DNA of 64,000 bases. Source: Ectothiorhodospira mobilis (GTDB lineage: Bacteria > Pseudomonadota > Gammaproteobacteria > Ectothiorhodospirales > Ectothiorhodospiraceae). The stretch lies in NCBI RefSeq assembly GCF_900114895.1, contig NZ_FOUO01000011.1:1-64000 (forward strand). The letters are read 5' to 3'. Positions 51,500 to 62,414 of the stretch are shown piece by piece. Within the stretch, counting starts at the first letter, position 1, and each line of letters begins with the position of its first letter. The notes beneath the pieces were generated by a model. The model searched no databases, had not been told where the DNA came from, and saw only the letters and a program-made list of their open reading frames with translations. The position numbers and the translations under genes were made by a program.

Positions 51500-53575
51500 T
51501 CACGAGGCGCTCAGTTTCTCCAAAAGGCGTGCCTGGGCAGAGCGGGGGGGTTCCCCCTCCTGGGGCTGGATGCGCCGGTAGCTGCCGTCCGGCTGCAGCA
51601 CCCAGGTCTGGGTGTTGTCCTCCACGTAGTAGCAGAGGGATTCCTCGATCACCCGCTGTTGCAGTTCCGGGTTGTCCATGGGGAAGGCCGTCTCCACCCG
51701 CCGGAAGAAGTTGCGTGGCATCCAGTCGGCACTGGAGAGGAAGACCTCCGGCGAGCCGGCGTTGTGGAAGTAGAACACCCGCGAGTGCTCCAGGAAGCGG
51801 CCCATGACCGAACGCACGTGGATGTTTTCCGACACCCCGGGCACGCCGGGGCGCAGGGAGCAGATGCCCCGCACCACCAGGTCGATGCGCACCCCCGCCT
51901 GGGAGGCCCGGTACAGGGCCTGAATGATGCGGGGCTCGATGAGGGAGTTCATGCGCGCGATGATGCGACCGCCGCGCCCGGCCTGGGCGTGCTCGATCTC
52001 CCGCTCGATACGTTCCATCATGCCGGAGTGCAGGGTGAAGGGGGACTGCAGCAGCTTGCGCAGCTTGGAGACCTTGCCCAGCCCGGTGAGCTGCTGGAAG
52101 ATCTTGTGCACGTCCTCGCCCACGCCCCGGTCGGCGGTGAGCAGGCCCAGGTCGGTGTAGGCCCGGGCGGTGCCGGCGTGGTAGTTGCCGGTGCCCAGAT
52201 GTACGTAGCGCCGGATCTGCCCCTTCTCCCGGCGCACCACCATGAGCAGCTTGGCGTGGGTCTTGTAGCCCACCACGCCGTAGGTGACATGGGCGCCGGC
52301 ATCCTGCAGCCGGTTGGCCAGCTGGATGTTGGCCTCCTCATCGAAGCGGGCCCGCAGTTCGATGATGACGGTCACCTCCTTGCCCGCCTGCGCCGCCTGG
52401 ATCAGGGTCTCCACCAGCTGGGAGCGTTCGCCGGTGCGGTAGAGGGTCTGCTTGATGGCCAGCACGTCCGGGTCCCGCGCCGCCTGGCGCAGGAATTCCA
52501 GCACCGGCAGGAAGGACTGGTAGGGGTGGTGCAGCAGGATGTCCCCCCGGCGGATGGTGTGGAAGATGTCCGAGGCGCCGGTCAGCGACGGGGGCAGGGC
52601 GGCGACGAAGGGGGGATGCTTGAGATCGGACCGGTCCACCATCTCGTGCACCGCCATGAGCCGGTTGAGGTTCACCAGCCCGTTCACCTGGTAGAGGTCC
52701 TCCGGCTGCAGCTTGAACTGGCGCAGCAGGAAGTCCGCCACCTTGGCGGGGCAGTTGTCCGCCACCTCCAGGCGCACCGCCTCGCCGTAGTTGCGCTGGG
52801 GCAGCTCCCCCTCCAGGGCCATGAGCAGGTCGTCGATCTCCTCCTCGTGCACGAACAGGTCGGAATTGCGCGTGAGCCGGAACTGATAGCAGCCGGTGAC
52901 CTTCATGCCCTGGAAGAGCTCGCCCACATGGGCGTGCAGGATGGAGGAGAGGAAGACGAAGTCGTTGTCCCCCTGGGCGATCTCCCGCGGCAGGCGCACC
53001 AGGCGGGGCAGGGAGCGGGGGGCCTGCACCACCGCCATGCGGCTCTCGCGGCCGAAGGCGTCCTTGCCCTCCAGGGTGACGATGAAGTTCAGGCTCTTGT
53101 TGAGGATGCGCGGGAAGGGGTGTGCCGGGTCCAGCCCCAGGGGGGAGAGCACCGGCAGCAGTTCGCGGCTGCAGAAGTCCTTCACCCAGGCGGCCTGTTC
53201 GCGGTTCCACTGGGTGCGGCGCACGAAACGGATGTCCTGCCGGGCCAGGGCCGGCACCAGGATCTCGTTGAAGGTGCGGTACTGGTCGTCCACCAGGTCG
53301 TGGGCCGACTGGCTGATGCGGGCCAGCTGCTCCGCCGCGCTCAGGCCGTCCGGGCCGGGGGTGTTCACCCCCAGGGCCAGCTGCTGCTTGAGACCGGCCA
53401 CGCGGATCTCGAAGAACTCGTCCAGATTGGTGGAGGAGATGCACAAAAAGCGCAGCCGCTCCAGCAGGGGGATGTCCTCCTGCTTGGCCAGCTCCAGCAC
53501 CCGCTGATTGAAGGCCAGCAGGCTCAGCTCGCGGTTGAGGTAGTACTCCGGATTGCTCAGATCGGTGTCGGTCAT
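51500..53575 (-). CDS. ppk1: polyphosphate kinase 1
   Basis: Makes polyphosphate from ATP reversibly. The 691-residue enzyme has an N-terminal helical domain (PEYYLNRELSLLAFNQRVLE), a PX-like head domain and two PLD-like catalytic domains: the autophosphorylated histidine in VGYKTHAKLLMVVRREKG, and the second in RGICSLRPGVPG with ENIHVRSVMGRFLEHSR. ATG 53575 gives the usual short N-terminus MTDTDLSNPEYYLN; two ATGs a few codons upstream are alternatives. Faces ppx across the DUF4411-ImmA insert. Confidence 0.95.
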   Translation of the reverse strand: MTDTDLSNPEYYLNRELSLLAFNQRVLELAKQEDIPLLERLRFLCISSTNLDEFFEIRVAGLKQQLALGVNTPGPDGLSAAEQLARISQSAHDLVDDQYRTFNEILVPALARQDIRFVRRTQWNREQAAWVKDFCSRELLPVLSPLGLDPAHPFPRILNKSLNFIVTLEGKDAFGRESRMAVVQAPRSLPRLVRLPREIAQGDNDFVFLSSILHAHVGELFQGMKVTGCYQFRLTRNSDLFVHEEEIDDLLMALEGELPQRNYGEAVRLEVADNCPAKVADFLLRQFKLQPEDLYQVNGLVNLNRLMAVHEMVDRSDLKHPPFVAALPPSLTGASDIFHTIRRGDILLHHPYQSFLPVLEFLRQAARDPDVLAIKQTLYRTGERSQLVETLIQAAQAGKEVTVIIELRARFDEEANIQLANRLQDAGAHVTYGVVGYKTHAKLLMVVRREKGQIRRYVHLGTGNYHAGTARAYTDLGLLTADRGVGEDVHKIFQQLTGLGKVSKLRKLLQSPFTLHSGMMERIEREIEHAQAGRGGRIIARMNSLIEPRIIQALYRASQAGVRIDLVVRGICSLRPGVPGVSENIHVRSVMGRFLEHSRVFYFHNAGSPEVFLSSADWMPRNFFRRVETAFPMDNPELQQRVIEESLCYYVEDNTQTWVLQPDGSYRRIQPQEGEPPRSAQARLLEKLSAS

Positions 53576-53663
53576 GGTCTGCATCATGGCCCGTGTCGGA
53601 TGCATGGGACGCCCGCGGCGGGCCCTGGGGCCCGGGCCTGCGTCACACTACGGTCGCTTTGTT

Positions 53664-54596
53664 TCACTGCCGTGACAGGGGCTGGGTCTCGCCGCCGGCC
53701 AGCAGGAATTCCAGCAGGGCCTTTTGGGCGTGCAGGCGGTTCTCCGCCTCGTCCCAGACCACGCTTTGCGGCCCCTCCAGCACGCCGGTGCTCACCTCCT
53801 CCTCGCGGTGGGCGGGCAGGCAGTGCATGAACAGGGCGTCGGGGGCGGCCCGGGCCATGAGCTTCTCGTCCACCACGTAGTCGGCGAAGGCGCGGCGGCG
53901 GGCCGCCTGTTCCTGTTCCTGGCCCATGCTGGCCCAGACGTCGGTGACGATCAGGTGCGCCCCCTCGGCGGCCTCCATGGGGTCGCGCACGATGGCGGCG
54001 CTGCGCCCGGCGGAGGCGAGGATGAGCGGGTCCGGGTCGTAGCCCTCGGGGCAGGTGATGCGCAGCGTAAAGCCCAGGCGTTCGGCGGCGTGGATGTAGC
54101 TGTGGCACATGTTGTTGCCGTCCCCCACCCAGACCACGGTGCGTCCGGCGATGTCGCCGCGCAGCTCGAACCAGGTCTGCAGGTCCGCCAGCAGCTGGCA
54201 GGGGTGTTCCAGATCGGTGAGGCCGTTGATCACCGGCACCCGGGAATGGGCGGCGAATCGCTCCACCTTCTCGTGTTCATAGGTGCGGATCATCACCGCG
54301 TCCACCATGCGCGAGAGCACGCGGGCGGAGTCCTCGATGGGCTCGCCCCGGCCCAGCTGGGTGTCCCGGGGCGAGAGGAAGAGGGCATGCCCCCCCAGCT
54401 GCTGCATCCCCACCTCGAAGGACACCCGGGTGCGGGTGGAGGACTTCTCGAAGATCATGGCCAGGGTCTTGCCCCGCAGGGGGGCATGGGCATTGCCCTG
54501 GTGCTGCTGCGCCTTCATCTGCATGGCGCGCTGGATCAAGTGACGCAGTTCCTCGGCGGACAGGTCCAGGAGGGAGAGAAAATGACGAACAGCCAT
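53664..54596 (-). CDS. argF: ornithine carbamoyltransferase
   Basis: Converts ornithine and carbamoyl phosphate to citrulline in arginine synthesis. The 310-residue enzyme shows the carbamoyl-phosphate motif [10 protein letters not shown], the [11 protein letters not shown] block and the ornithine-side [10 protein letters not shown]. It follows argD after only 10 bp on the same strand, so argD-argF are co-transcribed, a common arrangement in gammaproteobacteria of this group. Confidence 0.95.
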   Translation of the reverse strand: MAVRHFLSLLDLSAEELRHLIQRAMQMKAQQHQGNAHAPLRGKTLAMIFEKSSTRTRVSFEVGMQQLGGHALFLSPRDTQLGRGEPIEDSARVLSRMVDAVMIRTYEHEKVERFAAHSRVPVINGLTDLEHPCQLLADLQTWFELRGDIAGRTVVWVGDGNNMCHSYIHAAERLGFTLRITCPEGYDPDPLILASAGRSAAIVRDPMEAAEGAHLIVTDVWASMGQEQEQAARRRAFADYVVDEKLMARAAPDALFMHCLPAHREEEVSTGVLEGPQSVVWDEAENRLHAQKALLEFLLAGGETQPLSRQ

Positions 54597-54606
54597 GGTG
54601 TGTTCC

Positions 54607-55785
54607 TCAGGCGGCCTCGGCCGCGAAGCGTTCCACCAGGGTCGAGACGGTATCGATGATCTCGTCCGCCTGGGCGTGGTCGATGATCAGGGGCGGCAGC
54701 AGCCGGATCACCTGTGCGGCGGTCACGTTCACAAGCAGGCCCCGCTCCAGGGCCTGGCCCACCAGTTCACCGCAGGGCCGATCCAGCTCCAGACCGATCA
54801 TGAGCCCCCGGTGGCGGATCTCCCGCACCATTGGGTGTTGCCCCAGCCGCCTGCCAAGGCCCTCTGACAGATACCGGCCCATGGCCGCGGCCCGGGAAGG
54901 CAGGTCCTCCGCCTCCAGGGTGTCCAGCACCGCCAGGGCGGCGGCGCACACCAGGGGATTGCCGCCGAAGGTGGTGCCGTGGGTGCCCGGGGTGAACAGG
55001 CCCGTGGCGGGGCCGGCCACCAGTGCCGCGCCGATGGGTACGCCGTTGCCCAGGCCCTTGGCCAGGGTCAGGCAATCGGGACGCAGATCCTCGTGCTGGA
55101 AGGCGAAGAGGGTGCCCGTGCGGCCGATGCCGGTCTGGATCTCGTCCAGCATCAGCAGCCATCCCCGCTGGTCACACACCCGGCGCAGGCCCGGGAGATA
55201 CCCCTCGGGGGGGATGCGGATGCCGCCCTCGCCGGTGACCGGCTCCACCAGCACGGCGGCGATGTCCTCGCGCCCCGCCAGGGCCTCCACCGCCGCCAGG
55301 TCGCCGTAGGGCACGCGGATGAACCCCTCCACCAGGGGTTCGAAGCCCTGTTGCACGGCTGCATTGCCGGTGGCGCTGAGGGTGGCCAGGGTGCGGCCAT
55401 GGAAACTGCCTTCCATCACCACCACCTGCGGCCGCTCAATGCCCCGGCGGCGGGCATGCAGGCGCGCCAGCTTCAGGGCCGCCTCGTTGGCCTCGGCGCC
55501 GGAGTTGCAGAAGAAGGCCTGATCCATGCCGGAGCGGGCCGTGAGGCGTTCGGCCAGACGGGTCTGCAGGGTGATCTCGTAGAGGTTGGAGGTGTGCACC
55601 AAGCGGCCCGCCTGATCACACAGGGCACGGGTCACGGCGGGGTGGGCATGGCCCAGCCCGCACACGGCGATGCCCGCCAGGGCGTCCAGGTAGCGCCGCC
55701 CCGAGGTATCCCACAGCCAGGCCCCTTCGCCCCGTTCGAAGGCCACCGGTTGGCGCCTGTAGTTCTGCACCAGCGCGTCTGACAT
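54607..55785 (-). CDS. argD: acetylornithine aminotransferase
   Basis: A PLP enzyme that transaminates N-acetylglutamate semialdehyde in arginine synthesis; often also serves succinyl-DAP in lysine synthesis. The 392-residue class III aminotransferase has [33 protein letters not shown], the cofactor Asp in [15 protein letters not shown], and the PLP lysine in [18 protein letters not shown] 55785 has GAGGGGAAA upstream. Sits behind a terminator that isolates it from sodB. Confidence 0.94.
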   Translation of the reverse strand: MSDALVQNYRRQPVAFERGEGAWLWDTSGRRYLDALAGIAVCGLGHAHPAVTRALCDQAGRLVHTSNLYEITLQTRLAERLTARSGMDQAFFCNSGAEANEAALKLARLHARRRGIERPQVVVMEGSFHGRTLATLSATGNAAVQQGFEPLVEGFIRVPYGDLAAVEALAGREDIAAVLVEPVTGEGGIRIPPEGYLPGLRRVCDQRGWLLMLDEIQTGIGRTGTLFAFQHEDLRPDCLTLAKGLGNGVPIGAALVAGPATGLFTPGTHGTTFGGNPLVCAAALAVLDTLEAEDLPSRAAAMGRYLSEGLGRRLGQHPMVREIRHRGLMIGLELDRPCGELVGQALERGLLVNVTAAQVIRLLPPLIIDHAQADEIIDTVSTLVERFAAEAA

Positions 55786-55809
55786 CGGGTGTTTCCCCTC
55801 CCATAAACG

Positions 55810-55832
55810 AAAAAAGGCAGCCCAAGGCTGCC
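55810..55832 (-). terminator. intrinsic terminator upstream of argD
   Basis: Stem GGCAGCC/GGCTGCC with a CAA loop, followed on the minus strand by a run of six T. It would stop transcripts coming from sodB before argD. Confidence 0.8.
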
Positions 55833-55921
55833 GGCCTGCCACGCGTTCCCTGCGCCGGATGCGGATCCTGTCCGGCGTCCCCGCCGGACGGATCATCATA
55901 CGACGCCGGGGCGGCGTGCGC

Positions 55922-55959
55922 AAAGCCCCGTCCTACGGCCGTTTTCCGCAGGACGGGGC
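55922..55959 (-). terminator. second hairpin after sodB
   Basis: A perfect 10-bp stem GCCCCGTCCT/AGGACGGGGC with a 15-nt loop, 37 bp past the sodB stop; the minus strand then has only TTT. Likely first terminator of sodB. Confidence 0.6.
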
Positions 55960-55995
55960 GGTGGTGGACCCGTTTCTTGAACAGGCCCCGGAGGT

Positions 55996-56580
55996 TCAGC
56001 CCATGTTACGGGCGACGAAGTCCCAGTTCACCACATTGAAGAAGTTCTCGATGTACTTGGGACGGGCGTTGCGGTAGTCGATGTAGTAGGCGTGCTCCCA
56101 GACGTCCATGGTGAGCAGCGGCGTCATGCGGCTGAAGGTCAGCGGGGTCTCGGCGTTGCTGGTGTTGACGATCTCCAGCTGGCCGCCGGCATTCTTCACC
56201 AGCCAGGTCCAGCCGGAGCCGAAGTTTCCGGCGCCGGAGGCGGCGAACTTCTCCTTGAAGGCCTCGAAGGAACCGAAGGCCTGCTGGATGGCCTGAGCCA
56301 GGGCGCCGGAAGGTTCGCCGCCGCCATCGGGGCTCATGCAGTTGAAATAGAAGGTGTGGTTCCACACCTGGGCGGCGTTGTTGAAGATCCCGCCGGCGGG
56401 GGCCTTGCGGATGATCTCCTCCAGGGGCAGGTCCGCGAACTGGGTGTCCTGGATCAGCTTGTTCAGGTTGGCCACATAGGTGGCGTGGTGCTTGTCGTGG
56501 TGGTACTCCAGCGTCTCCGCGGAGATGTGGGGTTCCAGGGCGTTCTTGTCGTAGGGCAGGGGGGGCAGTTCGTGAGTCAT
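55996..56580 (-). CDS. sodB: iron superoxide dismutase
   Basis: Converts superoxide to hydrogen peroxide and oxygen in the cytoplasm. The 194-residue Fe/Mn-type enzyme has metal ligands in [14 protein letters not shown] (His), VWNHTFYF (His) and [14 protein letters not shown] (Asp and His). The block [15 protein letters not shown] carries the Gln typical of the iron form. ATG 56580 has AAGGAG upstream. Divergent from katG, so the two enzymes that clear superoxide and then peroxide sit back to back. Confidence 0.93.
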   Translation of the reverse strand: MTHELPPLPYDKNALEPHISAETLEYHHDKHHATYVANLNKLIQDTQFADLPLEEIIRKAPAGGIFNNAAQVWNHTFYFNCMSPDGGGEPSGALAQAIQQAFGSFEAFKEKFAASGAGNFGSGWTWLVKNAGGQLEIVNTSNAETPLTFSRMTPLLTMDVWEHAYYIDYRNARPKYIENFFNVVNWDFVARNMG

Positions 56581-59156
<2,576 letters not shown>

Positions 59157-59206
59157 CCGGGCGAGGGGGCCTATACGGCCCCGCCGGGAACACCGGGAGG
59201 AATCAT

Positions 59207-59234
59207 GCGGGGGCGAATGCCCCCGCTTTCGTTT
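59207..59234 (+). terminator. intrinsic terminator after katG
   Basis: Stem GCGGGGGC/GCCCCCGC with loop GAAT, then TTTCGTTT. It separates katG from the cas operon. Confidence 0.85.
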
Positions 59235-59296
59235 GGGTTATTCCCGCCAAGGCTGAACGGGATGATCCTGCGTCATAGCTCATGGTAAGGTGAATC

Positions 59297-59317
59297 AGTC
59301 GTGGTTAAGCTACGACT
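59297..59317. promoter_or_regulatory. inverted repeat in the cas3 promoter region
   Basis: AGTCGT (59297-59302) and ACGACT (59312-59317) form a 6-bp inverted repeat with a 9-nt spacer, about 80 bp before cas3, in an AT-richer stretch (ACTTATTTTGTCGTTTTGG). It could bind a dimeric regulator of the cas operon; no specific factor is implied. Confidence 0.35.
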
Positions 59318-59397
59318 TATTTTGTCGTTTTGGTCGTGTAGCCTCGGCAGAACATCAGACGGAACGCTGACACGTCGCGCTAGGGAATGAGGTCCGG

Positions 59398-61899
59398 ATG
59401 AGCTTTGAGTCCTTTTTTGCCGCCGCCATGGGGGAAGGATGTTCCCCCTTCCCTTATCAGAAGCGTCTCACCGAGGGCCCCTGGCCCGATTGCGTCGAGA
59501 TCCCTACAGGCCTTGGCAAGACCGCCGGAATCGCCCTGGCCTGGGCGTATCGGCGAGGAGTGCGGGCCGACGGTGAGCGCAAGGCCCCCGATCCGGATAC
59601 CCCGCGGCGGTTGATCTGGTGCCTGCCGATGCGCGTACTCGTCGAGCAGACCGCGCGCAATATCCGGGAATGGTTGCAGCGCTTACAGGTGCTTGGTGAC
59701 GCCGGAGAACCGGGCCGGATCGCGGTGCACATGCTCATGGGAGGCGAGGCGGACCTTCGGCGTGGGGCATGGGCGGCCTACCCGGAACAGGATGCCGTCC
59801 TGGTGGGCACTCAGGATATGCTCCTTTCACGCGCCCTGATGCGTGGTTATGCCATGAGCCGGTATCAGTGGCCGGTTCACTATGCGTTGTTGCACAACGA
59901 TGCCCTGTGGGTACTGGATGAGGCACAACTCATGGGGCCAGCCCTGCCCACCACCACCCAGTTGGAGGCCTTCCGGCGAATGCTGGATACGGCCGCGCCG
60001 GCACGCAGTGTCTGGGTTTCCGCCACCTTGCACACGGATTGGTTGGATACGGTGGACTTTCGCCCGTACCAGCGCTCCGGCCTGCAACATCTGCAACTGG
60101 AGGATGCAGACCGCCGGTCACCCGCCGTAGCCGCCCGTATCCAGGCCGCCAAGCGCCTGGACTTGGCCGAAACGCGCCTGCTCGCCAGCAACGGTAAGAT
60201 CAGCAAAGGGGAATCGGCCTACACGCGCGACCTGGCCCGCGAGGTGATTGCAGCCCATCGGGATGGGGAGCAGACCCTGGTCATCCTCAATCGTGTCGAC
60301 CGGGCTCAGGCCCTCTTCGATGCCCTGGCCGGGACGGATGCACAGCGGCTGCTGCTGCATGCCCGTTTCCGCCCGGCGGAACGGGCTGCCATCGAGTCGC
60401 AGTTGCAGGAGCCACCTGGCGAGTCCGGGCGTATTATCATCGCCACCCAGGCGGTGGAGGCGGGAGTGGATCTAGATAGCCGGGTCCTGTTCACCGAACT
60501 GGCCCCATGGGCCTCCCTGGTCCAGCGCTTCGGTCGCTGTAACCGTGCCGGCCGTTTCGAAGATGCTCGCATCTACTGGATCGATCTGGACGAGAATACC
60601 GGTGATCTGGCCCTGCCGTACGAGGCAATCTCCCTGGCCCGGGCCCGGGAGCAGCTCCGGGCCGCGGCCTCCGCTGCACCAGCGGACCTGCCTCCGGTTA
60701 CTGAGGCCCCGCCGACCGATCAGGTCCTGCGCCGGCGCGATCTGCTGGACCTCTTCAATACCGACCCGGACCTCTCCGGCTTTGATGTCGATATCGCCCC
60801 CTATATCCGCGATACAGGGACCCCACCGGTGCAGGTCTTCTGGCGGGCGGTGGATGATGACGAGGCGGCTGCCGAGCAGGGTGCCCCGAGCCGGGAAGAG
60901 CTTTGCAGCGTCTCCGTGGGGCAGTTACGTAATCATTTAAGCAGGAAACTACCCACCCCCCGGAGGCGGAAGCTGGGCCGAGAGGTGCGGTTTGCCTGGC
61001 GCCTGGATCCGCTGGCCGGGCGGGGACGCGGTGGTCGGTGGCGCCGTATACGCGCCGATGAGGTACGTCCCGGGCAGACCATCCTCTTGGCCGCTGCTGA
61101 CGGTGGCTACGATCCTCATCGTGGCTTCGTCGCAGGTGATGCCGAGCCGGTGGCAGTGATCCCGCAGAAGAACGGGGTCGACCCCGAAGGTTACGGTAGT
61201 GATGTCCTGAGCCACATGGGTCGTCGGGTACCGCTTCCCGAGCATCTGGCCGACGTGGCGGCGGCCATGGCGGATCTGGGCCACAGCCTGGAATGCCCGC
61301 AAAAAGAGCGTACCCTCCTGGAGCTAGCCGCCCGATGGCATGATGTCGGCAAGGCCCACGAGGCCTTCCAGCGCGGCATCGGTTTCGAGCCCGGCGATCC
61401 CGATGGCCCCTGGGCCAAGTCCGACCAATCAGGGCGGCCCGACTATCATCGCCTGGACGGGCAGGGGAGGCGGGAGGACCGCCCCGGCTTCCGCCACGAG
61501 CTGGCCTCGGCGCTGGCGTGGCTGGAGGCCGGCGGTGGGGGCCTGAGCCCATCCGAACGCAACCGTGTGGCCTATCTTATTGCCGCCCATCATGGCCGTG
61601 TGCGCCTGGGCCTGAGGGCCCTGCCCGACGAAATGGAGCCTCCGGAGCCCGGCATCCTCTACGCCCGCGGCATCTGGGACGGGGACTCCCTGCCGGCGCT
61701 GAACCTCCATGGCCTGCGGCTGGAGCCGGTCACCCTGAGACTGGATCTCATGCGCCTGGGCAATGGTCCTCAGGGCCCTTCCTGGAGCGAACGCACCCAA
61801 CGGCTTTTGAATGAACTCGGTCCCTTCCGCCTGGCCTGGGAAGAGGCCCTGGTGCGCATCGCCGACTGGCGCGCCTCGGCCCGGGAGGCCGGTGAATGA
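59398..61899 (+). CDS. cas3: Cas3 helicase-nuclease of type I-G (C-terminal HD)
   Basis: An 833-residue effector nuclease-helicase. The helicase comes first: Walker A IPTGLGKTAGIAL, motif II VLDEAQLMG, motif III SATLHTDW, motif V IATQAVEAGVDLDS and motif VI LVQRFGRCNRAGR. The HD nuclease is at the C-terminus (about residues 640-780): ARWHDVGKAHEAFQR, with a later His-rich AHHGR. HD after the helicase is the hallmark of type I-G (formerly I-U), the reverse of I-E Cas3. GAGG lies 8 bases before ATG 59398. The stop overlaps the nucleotidyltransferase ATG by 4 nt. Confidence 0.93.
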   Translation: MSFESFFAAAMGEGCSPFPYQKRLTEGPWPDCVEIPTGLGKTAGIALAWAYRRGVRADGERKAPDPDTPRRLIWCLPMRVLVEQTARNIREWLQRLQVLGDAGEPGRIAVHMLMGGEADLRRGAWAAYPEQDAVLVGTQDMLLSRALMRGYAMSRYQWPVHYALLHNDALWVLDEAQLMGPALPTTTQLEAFRRMLDTAAPARSVWVSATLHTDWLDTVDFRPYQRSGLQHLQLEDADRRSPAVAARIQAAKRLDLAETRLLASNGKISKGESAYTRDLAREVIAAHRDGEQTLVILNRVDRAQALFDALAGTDAQRLLLHARFRPAERAAIESQLQEPPGESGRIIIATQAVEAGVDLDSRVLFTELAPWASLVQRFGRCNRAGRFEDARIYWIDLDENTGDLALPYEAISLARAREQLRAAASAAPADLPPVTEAPPTDQVLRRRDLLDLFNTDPDLSGFDVDIAPYIRDTGTPPVQVFWRAVDDDEAAAEQGAPSREELCSVSVGQLRNHLSRKLPTPRRRKLGREVRFAWRLDPLAGRGRGGRWRRIRADEVRPGQTILLAAADGGYDPHRGFVAGDAEPVAVIPQKNGVDPEGYGSDVLSHMGRRVPLPEHLADVAAAMADLGHSLECPQKERTLLELAARWHDVGKAHEAFQRGIGFEPGDPDGPWAKSDQSGRPDYHRLDGQGRREDRPGFRHELASALAWLEAGGGGLSPSERNRVAYLIAAHHGRVRLGLRALPDEMEPPEPGILYARGIWDGDSLPALNLHGLRLEPVTLRLDLMRLGNGPQGPSWSERTQRLLNELGPFRLAWEEALVRIADWRASAREAGE

Positions 61900-62414
61900 G
61901 ACTGGATAGTATCCTGACCATTCTGCGTGCCCTGGACGAGGCCGGCGTGCGCTACCTGATCGCTGGAGGGGTCGCGGTCAACCTCCACGGTTATACCCGC
62001 CTGACCCAGGATCTGGATCTGGTGGTGGAGCTCTCTCCCCGGAATGCGATGGCGGCCGTGCAGGCGCTGGCCCGGCTCGGGTATCACCCGCAGGTCCCGG
62101 TGGAAATCACGGAGTTTGCCGATCCGGCTCGGCGCAAGGAGTGGATGACCCACAAGCACATGCAGGTCTTCTCCCTGATCAGCGAGGCCCATCCGGATAC
62201 CACGGTGGACCTCTTCGTGACCGAGCCCTTCTCCTTCGATGAGGAATACGACCGGGCCGATCGCTATGAACTCGTCGCTGGTTCCGAAGTACGTACCGTA
62301 AGGCCGGAAACGCTCATCGCCATGAAGCGCGTTGCCGGCCGGGATCGCGACCGAGACGATATCCAGCACCTGGAATGGATCATCGAGGAACGCCGGGATA
62401 GCAGCAATGACTGA
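61896..62414 (+). CDS. nucleotidyltransferase inside the cas operon
   Basis: A 172-residue nucleotidyltransferase of the Pol-beta superfamily. The N-terminal core carries YLIAGGVAVNLHGYTRLTQD followed by LDLVVEL, that is GG...h[DT]xDhD with both catalytic Asp residues; a third acidic residue is likely in TTVDLFV. This resembles the AbiEii / MNT-type toxins and DUF6036-like proteins. It is joined on both sides by overlaps (ATGA with cas3; 8 nt with csx17), so it is translated as part of the cas operon. It is not a standard type I-G component. Role unknown; a toxin-like guard or regulator is inference. Confidence 0.85.
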   Translation: MRLDSILTILRALDEAGVRYLIAGGVAVNLHGYTRLTQDLDLVVELSPRNAMAAVQALARLGYHPQVPVEITEFADPARRKEWMTHKHMQVFSLISEAHPDTTVDLFVTEPFSFDEEYDRADRYELVAGSEVRTVRPETLIAMKRVAGRDRDRDDIQHLEWIIEERRDSSND

